From NCBI GenBank assembly GCA_001464475.1, contig LNDX01000007.1, forward strand, positions 54,101-118,100: a stretch of 64,000 nucleotides of DNA, read 5' to 3'. The notes under the pieces are model-generated. The model was not told the DNA's origin. It was given only the letters and a program-made list of their open reading frames with translations, and searched no databases. Shown here piece after piece: positions 36,287 to 46,358 of the stretch. The stretch's first letter is position 1. The number at the start of each line of letters is the position of its first letter. Origin of the DNA: Flavobacteriaceae bacterium Ga0077528 (lineage in GTDB: Bacteria; Bacteroidota; Bacteroidia; Flavobacteriales; Flavobacteriaceae). Made by a program: the position numbers and the translations under genes.

Positions 36287-39200
36287 TCAACTAGCCGTTC
36301 TCCCATAAACACTATTCATTCCACCAGGATAATTACTATAAATATGCTGATAAACATTTATTGTTTTAGTTCCCACTTCTTCATCAGAGTAACTTTCTTG
36401 CGGTAACCACTGCAAAGTATCGTAGATAATAGTTTTAACTTGAGCAGTTAATTGTCGGCTTTCTCGCCATCTATCTACTCGAAGTTTTTCTTCTTTAAGT
36501 TTTAATAATAAATCTACAGATACTTTCTTAACTTCTTTTAATTCTTTAGTTGAAAGTTCTTTGCCTGATTTTAGTAAATCAAAAATAGCCAAAGATTCTT
36601 GGTCTAATTCTTCTCTAAAAGCTCTAGCTTCCTCAAAAGTTAAGTCTTGAATAAAGTTGTTCAAATTATTGAAAGCATTAATGGTATCTTCCAAGCTTTT
36701 ACCTTGATTGTATTCTTTTATAATTTCTTGATAGCGTTCGTAAAATGCAATACGCAACGGATTCTCTTTTAGCATTTGTTCCAACTTCATTTCCACCGCT
36801 TTTTGCAAATCATAAACTAAAGTATTTTTCTTTTGGGTTTTAGCAAAGGCAGCTTTTAATTTGTCAAAATCCAATTTTGATAAATCCACATAAACATCTT
36901 CAGGCTCTTTTGCTGCATTTACATCAATGACAATACTTTCATTAACGATTTGTTGTAATTGCATAATGATAGAAATAACATCAGCAGCTTTAGTTTGTTG
37001 ATTCAATTGTTGGTAAATAGCCTCAATTGCATTGAACTGTCGCACAAAAGGTTTTACTTGAATCTCTGGATATAAAGCATGGTATTTTCTAAAAACATCA
37101 CGCGCCATTACTTCAAACTTTGTTCTTGTGGTTTCATTTAAGCAAACACAATCAACAGCTTTTTTAATATTAGCAATCTTCTCCATTGGTTTTGCATCGG
37201 CTTTGCTTAAATCGTTTAAATCAAATCCTAATTCAGTCAAGTATCCTTTGGTTTGTTTAATGGTTTCTTTCAGCTCCACAGCCAATCCTTCCAATAATTC
37301 AAAAGGTCTTTCTGTGCCACCAATGGCTCCACCATTTCCAGTACTTGAACCACCTTCACCATAGATAGAGTAGGCTTTTTCTAATTGTTTATATACGTTT
37401 CCATAATCTACAATTAAGCCGTTTTCTTTTTCATCATCATATACACGATTGGCTCTAGCAATGGTTTGCATCAATGTATGACCTTTGATAGGTTTGTCCA
37501 AATAAACTGTAGAAATACAAGGCGCATCAAAACCCGTAATCCACATAGCACAAACAATCGCTAATCGAAACGGATTTTCTTCGTCTTTAAATTCCTTTTC
37601 TAAATCGCGTTCAACAATTTTCTTTCTGTGTTGCGCAATCTCTAAATTCATTTTTCGGAATTTATCCACTTCGTTTTGTTCTGGACTTACTACAACGCAA
37701 ACTTCTGTTTCTTCAACCTTTTTGAGTTTACGTTTTAAATCTTGCTGCTCTTCAATATCGTTGGCATCTTTAATTCGTTGATTTAATTCTGCTACATATT
37801 GAGGCCAATATTTCATCATCAAATCATACATTCTAACTGCGGTAGGTTTATCCAAAGCTACTAACATGGCTTTTCCCTGATAACCACGTTCGTTAAAATG
37901 CCAAACCAAATCTTTTGCAATATCATCCAAACGCTTTTCGGCCGTTAAAATGACATAATCTCTTTGGAACAAATAGGTTAGTTTGCGTTTTTGGTCGTCG
38001 TCAATATCTTCGTTTTCTAAAACTTCTGCCATTTGTTCATCCAAAACTGGATTTTCTAAACCAAGTTTTTCTCCTTTATTCAAATAACGTAAAGGTAGCG
38101 TAGCACCATCATCAATAGCACGTTTAAAATCATACACTGAAACATATTCACCAAAGATATTCTTGGTCAATTCGGCTTCGTCTTTGATAATAGGTGTACC
38201 TGTAAATCCTAAATAGGAAGCATTCGGAATACCATGAAAACGCATGTTTCGTGCAAATGTACCGGCTTGTGTTCTATGCGCTTCATCGGAAATTACAATA
38301 ATGTTTTTTCTATCAGTAATTAACGGATATTCAGCTTCAATTTTTGGGTCAATAGAAAATTTATGAATCAAAGAAAACACATACCTATGGTTTTCTTTCA
38401 GCAATTCTCTCAAATGCTCACGGCTTTCAGCAACGACAGCTTTACTACTTACTGCACCAACGCCAGTATATGTATCATACAATTGACGTTCTAATTCGCT
38501 TCGGTCAACGACTATTAAAAACGTATAAGCGCCACCAAATTTACGATGTATCTTTTGGCTGATGAACACCATTGAATACGATTTTCCACTTCCTTGTGTA
38601 TGCCAAAAAACACCCAACTTTCCTTTTAACTCTTCAATGTTTTGTGCCTGATTAATAACTTTATTAACTCCTATAAATTGGTGGTTTTTTGCCATAATCT
38701 TCACCACATCGCCACCGCTATCATCAAACAAAAGGAAGTTCTCAAAAATATCCATCAAGTTTTCTTTCGAACACGTACCGCGAAGCATCGTGTCCAAACT
38801 TACAATACCTTCTTCCTCTTCGGTAATACGTTTCCAGTCCAAAAAGAATTTATACGGACTCGTTACAGTTCCTACTTTGGCATCGGTGCCATTACTCAAT
38901 AAAATAAATGCATTGCAATGAAACACATGTGCAATAGTATCTTTATAATCGGTTACGTTATCAGTATAAGCATTTCTTAAATCGGTGTGATGGGCTTTGA
39001 GTTCAAAGAAAACTAACGGAATCCCATTCACAAACCCAACCACATCGGGTCTTCTATTATACAATTCTCCAACTACTTCCAGTTGGCGAACTGCCAAAAA
39101 ATCATTGTTATTGTAATCTTCAAAATCAAATACACGCAACTTTTTCTTTTCAAGTTCTCCGTTAGTATTGGTAAAACTAACAGGAACACCTTCTTTTAAT

Positions 39201-39490
39201 AGTTCGTATTTTTCTTTATTGATTCGTGCTAAGGTTTTATCTGCACTTTTTTGTTCTATTTGTTCTAGGGCTTGTTGGTATGCCGTATCAGGCAAACCAC
39301 TATTCAGTTTTTGAAGCGCAGCTAATAGATAGCGTTTCAGAATCACTTCTGATTTGTTTTCTCTACCCAATAAACCATTACTGCCAAAACTTTCATTTTT
39401 CCAAGCAGTAACCACTTTCCAACCCAATTCTTCCAGAACTTGTTCGGTAGCGTTTTCTATTAGTCCGTCTTCTGAATATTCGTAGCTCAT
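36287..39490 (-). CDS. hsdR: Type I restriction endonuclease, R subunit
   Basis: 1,067 residues. The N-terminal nuclease has RRPDVVGFVNGIPLVFFELKAH (about 143-163), the D...ExK signature. A superfamily 2 helicase motor follows: Walker A TQGSGKSYSM (about 297), DEAH in VISDEAHRTQ (about 400), motif III LGFTGTP and motif VI QTIARANRVYDDE. The C-terminal third is helical and probably contacts the methylase core. It translocates DNA and cuts it far from the unmethylated target. It is separated from hsdM and hsdS by five other genes but is only five bases from the DUF262 gene before it, so one transcript is likely. No frameshift is seen. Confidence 0.95.
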   Translation of the reverse strand: MSYEYSEDGLIENATEQVLEELGWKVVTAWKNESFGSNGLLGRENKSEVILKRYLLAALQKLNSGLPDTAYQQALEQIEQKSADKTLARINKEKYELLKEGVPVSFTNTNGELEKKKLRVFDFEDYNNNDFLAVRQLEVVGELYNRRPDVVGFVNGIPLVFFELKAHHTDLRNAYTDNVTDYKDTIAHVFHCNAFILLSNGTDAKVGTVTSPYKFFLDWKRITEEEEGIVSLDTMLRGTCSKENLMDIFENFLLFDDSGGDVVKIMAKNHQFIGVNKVINQAQNIEELKGKLGVFWHTQGSGKSYSMVFISQKIHRKFGGAYTFLIVVDRSELERQLYDTYTGVGAVSSKAVVAESREHLRELLKENHRYVFSLIHKFSIDPKIEAEYPLITDRKNIIVISDEAHRTQAGTFARNMRFHGIPNASYLGFTGTPIIKDEAELTKNIFGEYVSVYDFKRAIDDGATLPLRYLNKGEKLGLENPVLDEQMAEVLENEDIDDDQKRKLTYLFQRDYVILTAEKRLDDIAKDLVWHFNERGYQGKAMLVALDKPTAVRMYDLMMKYWPQYVAELNQRIKDANDIEEQQDLKRKLKKVEETEVCVVVSPEQNEVDKFRKMNLEIAQHRKKIVERDLEKEFKDEENPFRLAIVCAMWITGFDAPCISTVYLDKPIKGHTLMQTIARANRVYDDEKENGLIVDYGNVYKQLEKAYSIYGEGGSSTGNGGAIGGTERPFELLEGLAVELKETIKQTKGYLTELGFDLNDLSKADAKPMEKIANIKKAVDCVCLNETTRTKFEVMARDVFRKYHALYPEIQVKPFVRQFNAIEAIYQQLNQQTKAADVISIIMQLQQIVNESIVIDVNAAKEPEDVYVDLSKLDFDKLKAAFAKTQKKNTLVYDLQKAVEMKLEQMLKENPLRIAFYERYQEIIKEYNQGKSLEDTINAFNNLNNFIQDLTFEEARAFREELDQESLAIFDLLKSGKELSTKELKEVKKVSVDLLLKLKEEKLRVDRWRESRQLTAQVKTIIYDTLQWLPQESYSDEEVGTKTINVYQHIYSNYPGGMNSVYGRTAS

Positions 39491-39495
39491 AGGTA

Positions 39496-41907
39496 TTATT
39501 TTATGAAATTATTAATTTCACTTTTAGGATTGTTTAAGTCAAAGATTTCTTTTTCTATTAGATCTATAAAACTTTCTATCTCGTTCTCTTCTAGGTCAAT
39601 ATATTTAAAGCTTCTTTTGTAAAACCAATTTTGATCTTTTATTATATAATCAGTGAATTCAGTTTCAAGTTCCAAAGTATATTTAAGACCAATTGTGAGA
39701 TATTCATGATCGAACATATAAATAAAAGGTAAAGAGTTTACATTTCTTTTAAAGTTAATATGCCACCCTCGAAAAAATGCTTTTTGGATGTTTAACCAAT
39801 CATTATTTATTTTAATATCAGAATGTTTATTTAATAATACTGAAATTACTTTGTTTCTATTACTAGTTAAAATAATATTACCCTCTGTCCAAACAGTTTT
39901 GTTATAAAGATAAATATTATTAGGTGCGGTGCCATAATAATTATACTTCTGAATTTTTCTGGTTTCAGAATAATTTCCAAGTAAAGTCTCTTCATTTTTT
40001 CCAACCCATTTAACTAGTGGGTAAATCCAATCTTCTGATAAATCTAAAGAATAATTATTACAAATAGATTTCATACTTTCTTTCGCCGGCAAACCACTAT
40101 TTACCATATCTTTTAATAATAATCTGATTGCTTTGATAAATGAGCTATTTATTAAATATCTCCAATGATTGAAATTCCCATTTGTTAGAACAAGCGGAAA
40201 ACCAACATTGCAGCTTTTTGCTAGTAATGCTCTAATCCATAAATAATTCTCGGGCTTATTATCAGTTAAATCATTATCTTCAAATATATCAATTGCTGTT
40301 TTTTTGAATAATTTAAAAGTTTCTAAATCAACGATAAATTCGTCATCTAATAAAAACAAAATATTTCCTTGGAATAATTTATGAGATTCTGCATTAATAA
40401 TCTCATTTTTCCATTCATTTGACTGTTTTATTAAAAATGCTTTTTGATGCTCTTCTGTTAACTGAGTAAGATATGTGTTATTGCTTGGAGGAAATAAAAT
40501 ACAATTTGGATTTTTTAAATAATTCAAAATATCATCCGCGTGAATAGAAAGTTCATCAATAAAACGTAATGCGCCAATCATAGCTGGAACACTTCTTAAA
40601 TTAGGATCTATGATAATATTCCAGACAAATCGCATCCAATCCGCAAATTTTTCAAAATCAAAAGTGAACTTTTCTAAATAAACGGTTGTAGCATATAACA
40701 GTATTCTCTGTCTTTGATTTATTGACTTATTAAAAAGATTCCATTCATCGCTTTTGTTCCAACTAGGAGCTAATAAACTATTTATTTCAGTCCAATTCTC
40801 TGTTAAAGCGTTGAGAACTTTTTCAATAAGATAAATTCTGTTATCATTTTTTGGATTTATTTCTAAAATTTTAGAATAATAATCAAAGTCATTATAGACT
40901 ATTTTTGAATCGTCACCTTGATTTCCATAAAGAGCTTTAAACTTAGAATCATTTTCTAATTCTGATTGGCTTAATTTGCTTGAAATGATATATGAATTTA
41001 ATAAGTATCTGTTAAAAAATTGCATCATATATGGATCAACCAATTTATCTTCATTATTGGTGTTTTTTTTGGAATGATTCCAAAATAATCCAGTCCATTC
41101 AATATCTAATTTGAGTTCAAAATAAAGATTATAGTCTACTTCTAGATTATTATACTTTCGTTTCTCTTTAAACTCATCTTTAAATGGATTTTTCTTGTTT
41201 TGAATCCACTTAATTAAATCAGCTTTAAAGTTTTCAAAATTTGTTAATTGTTTTCCTCTTGCATTCATCTTGATATATAACTCATCAGTTAAATCAAACC
41301 CATCGAGAGGAAGAAAATAAAACTTGATATTATTAAGTTGATGGTATAATTTTAGATTAGTTTTTTCATAAATTTGATGAATGGCATCAAGCATTACAAG
41401 CATCGATTGAACAGTTGGGTCAAGTTTAAATGTATCAAAAAACCATGACGAGTCCATTATTTCTTCACTAGGATTTTTAGTGAAACTAATTTTTTCAGAA
41501 GCTAGTTTTTCACAAAATTTATTTGATGAAAATCTAGTTGCATAAGCAAATTTTGAAAGGATAGCTCTCAAATCAAATAAATCTTTTTCTTCTAATTCCC
41601 TATTACCAATATACCAATTCAACAAATACAAAGTTGTTAGACGTTGTTGACCGTCTAATGGAATAAAAAAAATACTTGTATCAACACTTTTTTTGGAACC
41701 ATAGACAAAATCAAGTTCAAGGTTTTTATTTTTCTTAAGTGACTTAAAAATAGATTTCAAAAAACGTTCCCTTATTGAGAATTCTTTTTTTCTTCCTTGA
41801 GCATAGTCTCTTTGAATAATAGGAATTTGAATACCATCAAAAATGATTGTTGATTTATTAATTTCAACTTCTTTAGTCAATATTTCAATAAAACTGTATT
41901 TATTCAT
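39496..41907 (-). CDS. DUF262 protein (GmrSD-like), larger partner
   Basis: 803 residues. The N-terminus carries the ParB-like DUF262 fold: IPIIQRDYAQGR (28-39) and the NTP-linked motif LDGQQRLTTLYLL (DGQQR at 85-89), then LYIKMNARGKQLTNFENFK. The remaining 500 residues are not recognised and have no HNH motif that I can see. DUF262 proteins in GmrSD and related systems couple nucleotide hydrolysis to cutting of modified DNA. It overlaps the preceding DUF262 gene by eight bases and ends five bases before hsdR, so it is embedded in the type I operon. Confidence 0.8.
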   Translation of the reverse strand: MNKYSFIEILTKEVEINKSTIIFDGIQIPIIQRDYAQGRKKEFSIRERFLKSIFKSLKKNKNLELDFVYGSKKSVDTSIFFIPLDGQQRLTTLYLLNWYIGNRELEEKDLFDLRAILSKFAYATRFSSNKFCEKLASEKISFTKNPSEEIMDSSWFFDTFKLDPTVQSMLVMLDAIHQIYEKTNLKLYHQLNNIKFYFLPLDGFDLTDELYIKMNARGKQLTNFENFKADLIKWIQNKKNPFKDEFKEKRKYNNLEVDYNLYFELKLDIEWTGLFWNHSKKNTNNEDKLVDPYMMQFFNRYLLNSYIISSKLSQSELENDSKFKALYGNQGDDSKIVYNDFDYYSKILEINPKNDNRIYLIEKVLNALTENWTEINSLLAPSWNKSDEWNLFNKSINQRQRILLYATTVYLEKFTFDFEKFADWMRFVWNIIIDPNLRSVPAMIGALRFIDELSIHADDILNYLKNPNCILFPPSNNTYLTQLTEEHQKAFLIKQSNEWKNEIINAESHKLFQGNILFLLDDEFIVDLETFKLFKKTAIDIFEDNDLTDNKPENYLWIRALLAKSCNVGFPLVLTNGNFNHWRYLINSSFIKAIRLLLKDMVNSGLPAKESMKSICNNYSLDLSEDWIYPLVKWVGKNEETLLGNYSETRKIQKYNYYGTAPNNIYLYNKTVWTEGNIILTSNRNKVISVLLNKHSDIKINNDWLNIQKAFFRGWHINFKRNVNSLPFIYMFDHEYLTIGLKYTLELETEFTDYIIKDQNWFYKRSFKYIDLEENEIESFIDLIEKEIFDLNNPKSEINNFIK

Positions 41908-43870
41908 CTTTAGTTGTGTTTACATGTTTTATATTTATAAAATATTCAAGTGTCTTTGCCATATTATTACTATAATTGATGAAGTCATCATAATTCCATT
42001 TTACCATAGTTTTTCCATTTTTATTGAAATATTTTAGAAAAACATTTTTAGTACATATTGGAATAAAAATCCCAAGTTCATCTTTTTCAATGATTTTTTT
42101 TCTTTTAGTAGGGAATAAGGCATTTCCATATCCTCTGTTTGTGCCAGCATCTAAAAGGGTCAAATTACCAATATTGTTTTTTATTTCTTCTTCAAACTTA
42201 TTATCATCAAACAATTTAATTATTTCGTTTTGTAATTCCTCGAAATCAATTTTTGTTTTTTCATTTGTTATAAATTCTTCTATTCTAATTAATAAATCCT
42301 TATTATCTGTGTTGTCTTCAATCTCCTCCTTGGTATAGCTTAACCATAAAACCTTTGAGTTTCTATTTGGCAATTTGTTAGTTGTAAATGAGTCTACGTG
42401 TTCTACATCCCAACTCATTTTTACGCCGTTTAGATTTCTAATTTCTTTGAAAGTTTTGAATGGAAATTTATAAATTATGTTTTCTGCCTCACATTGTTTA
42501 ACAATATATTCTAAATTATAAAGCAGTAAAAATTCACGTATAAACTTTACGTCTGATGGTGAATATGATATGTTTATAAAATAGCTTCCATCAATAACAT
42601 TATAATCACAAATAACTTTTTTAAAATGCTCTTTGATTTTTTTCTTTATCGATGCAGTAATTTCTGTTTTGGTTGTAATCAATTCTCCAGTTTTATAATC
42701 ATTTTTTGTTAGTTTTAAAATGTCAAGAATTGAGACCCCACTTGAGATTAAAAAACCAATGTAATGATACCAAATTGGATTATTGTACCATTCTTGGAGT
42801 GTTAGGAAATAATGTTGAACGTGATCCCATTCCTTTTTTAAGGTATCAAAATCTGTATGGTTATTAAATTTTAAATAATAAAACCTAAAAGAACTATCCT
42901 CATCAGTTCCAATTTTATCAATTAATTTTGGGTTAATAATTAATTCTACATCTTTAATAATTTTAAAAAGATAATCTATTCGAGAGGATGCATTATTTTC
43001 TTTTTCATTTAGGAACCACCAAAAATCTTCATTTTGAAGTGTGTTTTCTATTCTATCCCAATCAGTTGCAATTTGTAATTGTTTTTGTTTTGCTATTTCA
43101 TTTTCATTTTCATTATCTTTATAAAATTCACGTTCTTGAACAAATAAAGCTTTAATTAATTCAGAACTAGTAAGAGGTATTTTTCCTAAATTTATACGAA
43201 TGAAAGTTTCTATAGAATTATTTTCATTATTTTCTTCAACCTCATTTTCTTGAGTTTTTATTTCATACCAAATAATTTGAACTACACCTTCTGGTTCTTG
43301 ATCTTCTTTACTGTAAATTAATGTGTTTCTTATTTTTTCTTTTGCTTTCTGTGGGTCTTTGATGTTTTCTGATGTTTCAAACCAATCATGGATTGATTTT
43401 CTTGCTTCCGAAATAAAATAAAAATCTATAGTAGCATCACTATATATATTTTCGTCTATAAATGTAGTACATCCTTTTCGGGTTTCATATTCTAACCTAA
43501 AGGGATATTTTTTATGTTTTTCAAATAAAGTTTTTCCCGGATACAATTCATGAACTAAATAAGATAATAAAATTCTTATTGTAGTTAGTCTTTGCTGTCC
43601 ATCTATTATTTCATACCATTCATTGTTGTCAAATTCGCTAAAAAGCTCGTGTTTTTCAATTGTTTTTTCAGTACATCTTTTTAGTACAATTGGTTGGAGA
43701 CAATAGAACTCTTTTGGAGACTTATTCGGTTTTAAAGCGAAAGAATAAACGTCATTTAGTAATTCTTCAACATGTCTTTGAGTCCATCTATAACCTCGTT
43801 GATAGGATGGTATAAAAAAGTTTTTGCCTAAGAGTTCGCTAATTGAATATAATTGAATCGTATTGTCCAT
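41900..43870 (-). CDS. DUF262-DUF1524 protein (GmrSD-like nuclease)
   Basis: 656 residues. DUF262 motifs FFIPSYQRGYRW (18-29) and IIDGQQRLTTIRILL (DGQQR 90-94) are followed by FIRINLGKIPLTSSELIK. The C-terminus is a DUF1524 HNH-type nuclease: SWDVEHVDSF (about 485) with the catalytic His and IGNLTLLDAGTNRGYGN (about 568-584). This is the fused GmrS-GmrD layout of type IV enzymes that attack glucosylated or otherwise modified cytosine. The next gene overlaps it by eight bases. Two DUF262 proteins side by side suggest a hetero-complex. Confidence 0.85.
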   Translation of the reverse strand: MDNTIQLYSISELLGKNFFIPSYQRGYRWTQRHVEELLNDVYSFALKPNKSPKEFYCLQPIVLKRCTEKTIEKHELFSEFDNNEWYEIIDGQQRLTTIRILLSYLVHELYPGKTLFEKHKKYPFRLEYETRKGCTTFIDENIYSDATIDFYFISEARKSIHDWFETSENIKDPQKAKEKIRNTLIYSKEDQEPEGVVQIIWYEIKTQENEVEENNENNSIETFIRINLGKIPLTSSELIKALFVQEREFYKDNENENEIAKQKQLQIATDWDRIENTLQNEDFWWFLNEKENNASSRIDYLFKIIKDVELIINPKLIDKIGTDEDSSFRFYYLKFNNHTDFDTLKKEWDHVQHYFLTLQEWYNNPIWYHYIGFLISSGVSILDILKLTKNDYKTGELITTKTEITASIKKKIKEHFKKVICDYNVIDGSYFINISYSPSDVKFIREFLLLYNLEYIVKQCEAENIIYKFPFKTFKEIRNLNGVKMSWDVEHVDSFTTNKLPNRNSKVLWLSYTKEEIEDNTDNKDLLIRIEEFITNEKTKIDFEELQNEIIKLFDDNKFEEEIKNNIGNLTLLDAGTNRGYGNALFPTKRKKIIEKDELGIFIPICTKNVFLKYFNKNGKTMVKWNYDDFINYSNNMAKTLEYFINIKHVNTTKDE

Positions 43871-43887
43871 ATTTTTAATTGTATTTG

Positions 43888-44349
43888 CTAAAAAAGTAAT
43901 CTAAACCCATTCTCATTTCTATATTTCTCAAACCGTTCAAAAGGATTGCAATTTGCACCAGCAACCCTAACGGAATATCTTCCTTCCTTAGCACCATTTT
44001 TCATTTTGCTAATATTTGTTCCCTGTTCGTCTGCCATTCTTACAATATCTAAAGATGGAATGATCCAATAACTATCTATTTGTTGTGAATAAAGAACAAA
44101 AAAATAATTATCTCTAGGTTCAGGTATTGATAGTTGAGGAAAAAAACCTCTATCTTTTAAAAGACATTTTTCTACGGAACGTGCTTTGATTTGAATGTCT
44201 AAATAGCGGTTCGCATTAATTCTGATAATACAATCGATACCTTGATCATCAATCAAAGTAGAGTAAACATCAAAACCTTCTCCCAATAATTTTGCAATGG
44301 CTTTGAATTCTTGACGTTTTCCGTAGGAGGCACTATCTCTATAGCTCAT
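43888..44349 (-). CDS. DUF4365-like PD-(D/E)xK nuclease domain protein
   Basis: 153 residues forming one small domain. The nuclease-like core reads QEFKAIAKLLGEGFDVY (Glu 14), DDQGIDCIIR (Asp 39) and YLDIQIKAR (Gln 53, Lys 55), i.e. D...QxK with Gln in place of Glu, as in DUF4365 proteins. A later strand, NYFFVLYSQQIDSYWIIPS, also fits that family. It overlaps the preceding gene by 11 bases and sits 17 bases before the DUF262 pair. It may be a nuclease subunit of the embedded module or an inactive DNA binder. Confidence 0.7.
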   Translation of the reverse strand: MSYRDSASYGKRQEFKAIAKLLGEGFDVYSTLIDDQGIDCIIRINANRYLDIQIKARSVEKCLLKDRGFFPQLSIPEPRDNYFFVLYSQQIDSYWIIPSLDIVRMADEQGTNISKMKNGAKEGRYSVRVAGANCNPFERFEKYRNENGFRLLF

Positions 44350-44734
44350 TGTCTTTACTTTTAGTTAATTCCTCATTCATTTCTTTAACAATTTGTTTCG
44401 TTTTATCAGAAAAATCAGTTATTTCATTCATTTCATTTTTTAAATAACTTTTAACTTCTAAATACCTCACTTCAATTATTTCATCAAAACCTTCACCTTT
44501 CCAGTTTTTTTCTTTTGTTGTGTCAAAGTGTATTTCATTTAGTTTATTCCAAGCATGAGCTAATGCTTTAGCTTGTTTATTTTTGTCAATTATCAATAAT
44601 ACTCCCTCTACATATTCAACAGTGTTATATTTAGTTAAAACTTTTATAGAATTGTCTTGACATTGATTGATGTTGATTTCTAAGTCATCAATATTGATTT
44701 CTTTAGGACTTTCTTGGATTGTTACTTTTTTCAT
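44339..44734 (-). CDS. Small conserved-looking protein of unknown function in the hsd operon
   Basis: 131 residues, charged and without signal or membrane segment. One hydrophobic stretch, VEYVEGVLLIIDKNKQAKALA, precedes HAWNKLNEIHFD; the C-terminus (residues 90-131) is a charged helix rich in Lys and Glu. I do not recognise a family. Its stop overlaps the DUF4365-like start by 11 bases, which points to translational coupling and a joint function. It begins 73 bases after the next gene upstream. Confidence 0.5.
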   Translation of the reverse strand: MKKVTIQESPKEINIDDLEININQCQDNSIKVLTKYNTVEYVEGVLLIIDKNKQAKALAHAWNKLNEIHFDTTKEKNWKGEGFDEIIEVRYLEVKSYLKNEMNEITDFSDKTKQIVKEMNEELTKSKDNEL

Positions 44735-44807
44735 ATTTTTATAATTTATATGACCAATCTAACTTCAAATATTTCAAAGTAAAGTTTTTCACAATCTTTT
44801 TTCGTTT

Positions 44808-45101
44808 TTATTTATACAACCTATAAGTAGTTTTATCAATAATATCAATATTAAAGCTATTTCCAACTTCAAGTTTCTCATCTTTGAACCAATTAATTAA
44901 TTCAAATTTATTTATTCTTGGATTTCCTTTACCACTATCAATGAGTAGAGCATGAATAGGTTGTTGAGAATTTTTTCCTAAATAAAGTATTACCTCAGCT
45001 GGCAATTTGTTTGGTAATAATTCATAATCGATTTCTCTTTTTCTGAAATAGAATTTTCCTTTAAGAAATTCTTCAACTATTTTAATTTGAAATGTTTTCA
45101 T
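44808..45101 (-). CDS. Small protein of unknown function directly after hsdS
   Basis: 97 residues. The text MKTFQIKIVEEFLKGKFYFRKREIDYELLP and FNIDIIDKTTYRLYK suggests a compact alpha/beta domain with basic surface. No cysteines, no export signal and no known motif. It starts six bases after the hsdS stop, so it is in the same transcript. It could be a DNA-binding or anti-restriction accessory, but nothing in the sequence decides this. Confidence 0.5.
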   Translation of the reverse strand: MKTFQIKIVEEFLKGKFYFRKREIDYELLPNKLPAEVILYLGKNSQQPIHALLIDSGKGNPRINKFELINWFKDEKLEVGNSFNIDIIDKTTYRLYK

Positions 45102-45107
45102 AACTTT

Positions 45108-46358
45108 TTACTCTTTACTATATGCTTCTCTTGGCTCAGCGACCATTTTTAAACTTTCATTTCGTGCTTTTTCAATCTCACCAACCCCAATCTTCTCACT
45201 CATCAACCGTGGCAATAAAATATCTCGAGATTCTTTTAAGAGACGGTTTTGATTTTGGAGATTAATTATTTTGTCAAACATTGGTTTTACTATTTTTAAA
45301 TAATTTATTAAATATTTTTCATTAGGAATTATTATTTCAGTTGCATCTAATATTCGCATTGTTAAAAATTTTGTTGCAGCTCCTGAACTTACGTTTTGAA
45401 ATTGTGGCAATAAATTTTTTAAGACATAGTAAACGTAAACTAATGGAATCTCATTAGATTTACTTGTAACTATATAAGTTCGTTGATATGCATCAAATTT
45501 ACTATTTGCATAGAACAATGAGAAATTACCTGTTGCATTATTGCCACCTAATAAAATAGCCTCTCCTTCAAAACAATAGGTATTTGTTTTATATATTTCT
45601 TTTGAACAAGTATAAAAATCAAATGAGCCATTATCTACCATCGCATTAGAATCTAGTTTCCCGGTTTTAAAAACCAAAGTTTCTTTAAATTTTTTCCTTT
45701 CCCACCCATCAGGCAATCCATTCTCTCCAACTTCCAACTGTTCCCCATGAATTCTATACTTCACAAACCACTCTTCATAAGTACGTTGCGACAATTCTTC
45801 AAGTAGTTTTATACGTTTTAAATTATTTTCTATTAAATCATCATAAACAGATAGGATGGAAGCGATGTGCTTTTGAGTGCTTATATTGCTTGGAGCATAA
45901 AACTTATATGCACATATTTTAGTTGGAGATGTATGTTTAACAGTCGAACCAGTAGCAGAGCCAGCAACAAATTTTTGATATTCTTCTGTTCTCATCAACC
46001 AATAAATGAAGTCTAAATCAAAGTCAATATCTTTTAATTGCAATAACCCTATTCGCTGATTGTGTAATAAAGTACAGTTGTCAATTGCAGGCACTCTTGC
46101 TGAAAATCCCAATGTATCTGCTTGTTTACTTAAATCAGTCATTGTAACGATAATATCGTTTTTTTTAAGAATATAATCTTTTAGTATTGGACCTTTATAA
46201 TATTTTAATTTATCATGTTTAAATCCGCCACCAATAAGAAAATTTCCTGGAGTAACAAGTATATCGGTAGTTGTTTCATCTGAAAAATATTCTCCTTTAA
46301 ATGCATAACCATGCTTAATTTTAATTAGGTCATCAAGTTTAAATTCTTTCCAACTCAT
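45108..46358 (-). CDS. hsdS: Type I restriction specificity subunit
   Basis: 416 residues with two target-recognition domains separated by a conserved helical spacer: TRD1 about 1-165, spacer IASILSVYDDLIENNLKRIKLLEELSQ (about 165-192), TRD2 about 215-370 and a second helix ending LLKESRDILLPRLMSEKI. Each TRD reads half of a bipartite DNA target and HsdS joins the HsdM and HsdR subunits. Its start overlaps the hsdM stop by four bases (ATGA). Only one hsdS is present and no inverted repeats for shuffling are seen. The methylation site cannot be predicted. Confidence 0.93.
   Translation of the reverse strand: MSWKEFKLDDLIKIKHGYAFKGEYFSDETTTDILVTPGNFLIGGGFKHDKLKYYKGPILKDYILKKNDIIVTMTDLSKQADTLGFSARVPAIDNCTLLHNQRIGLLQLKDIDFDLDFIYWLMRTEEYQKFVAGSATGSTVKHTSPTKICAYKFYAPSNISTQKHIASILSVYDDLIENNLKRIKLLEELSQRTYEEWFVKYRIHGEQLEVGENGLPDGWERKKFKETLVFKTGKLDSNAMVDNGSFDFYTCSKEIYKTNTYCFEGEAILLGGNNATGNFSLFYANSKFDAYQRTYIVTSKSNEIPLVYVYYVLKNLLPQFQNVSSGAATKFLTMRILDATEIIIPNEKYLINYLKIVKPMFDKIINLQNQNRLLKESRDILLPRLMSEKIGVGEIEKARNESLKMVAEPREAYSKE

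Noticed and set aside
36900..42400. Forward-strand open frames antisense to hsdR and the DUF262 genes (e.g. 37128-37364, 38642-38902, 42024-42338)
   Set aside because: They mirror strongly supported genes with intact motifs and have no protein features of their own.
45108..46358. Phase-variable hsdS shuffling
   Set aside because: Only one hsdS copy is present, with no partial copies, inverted repeats or recombinase in the island.
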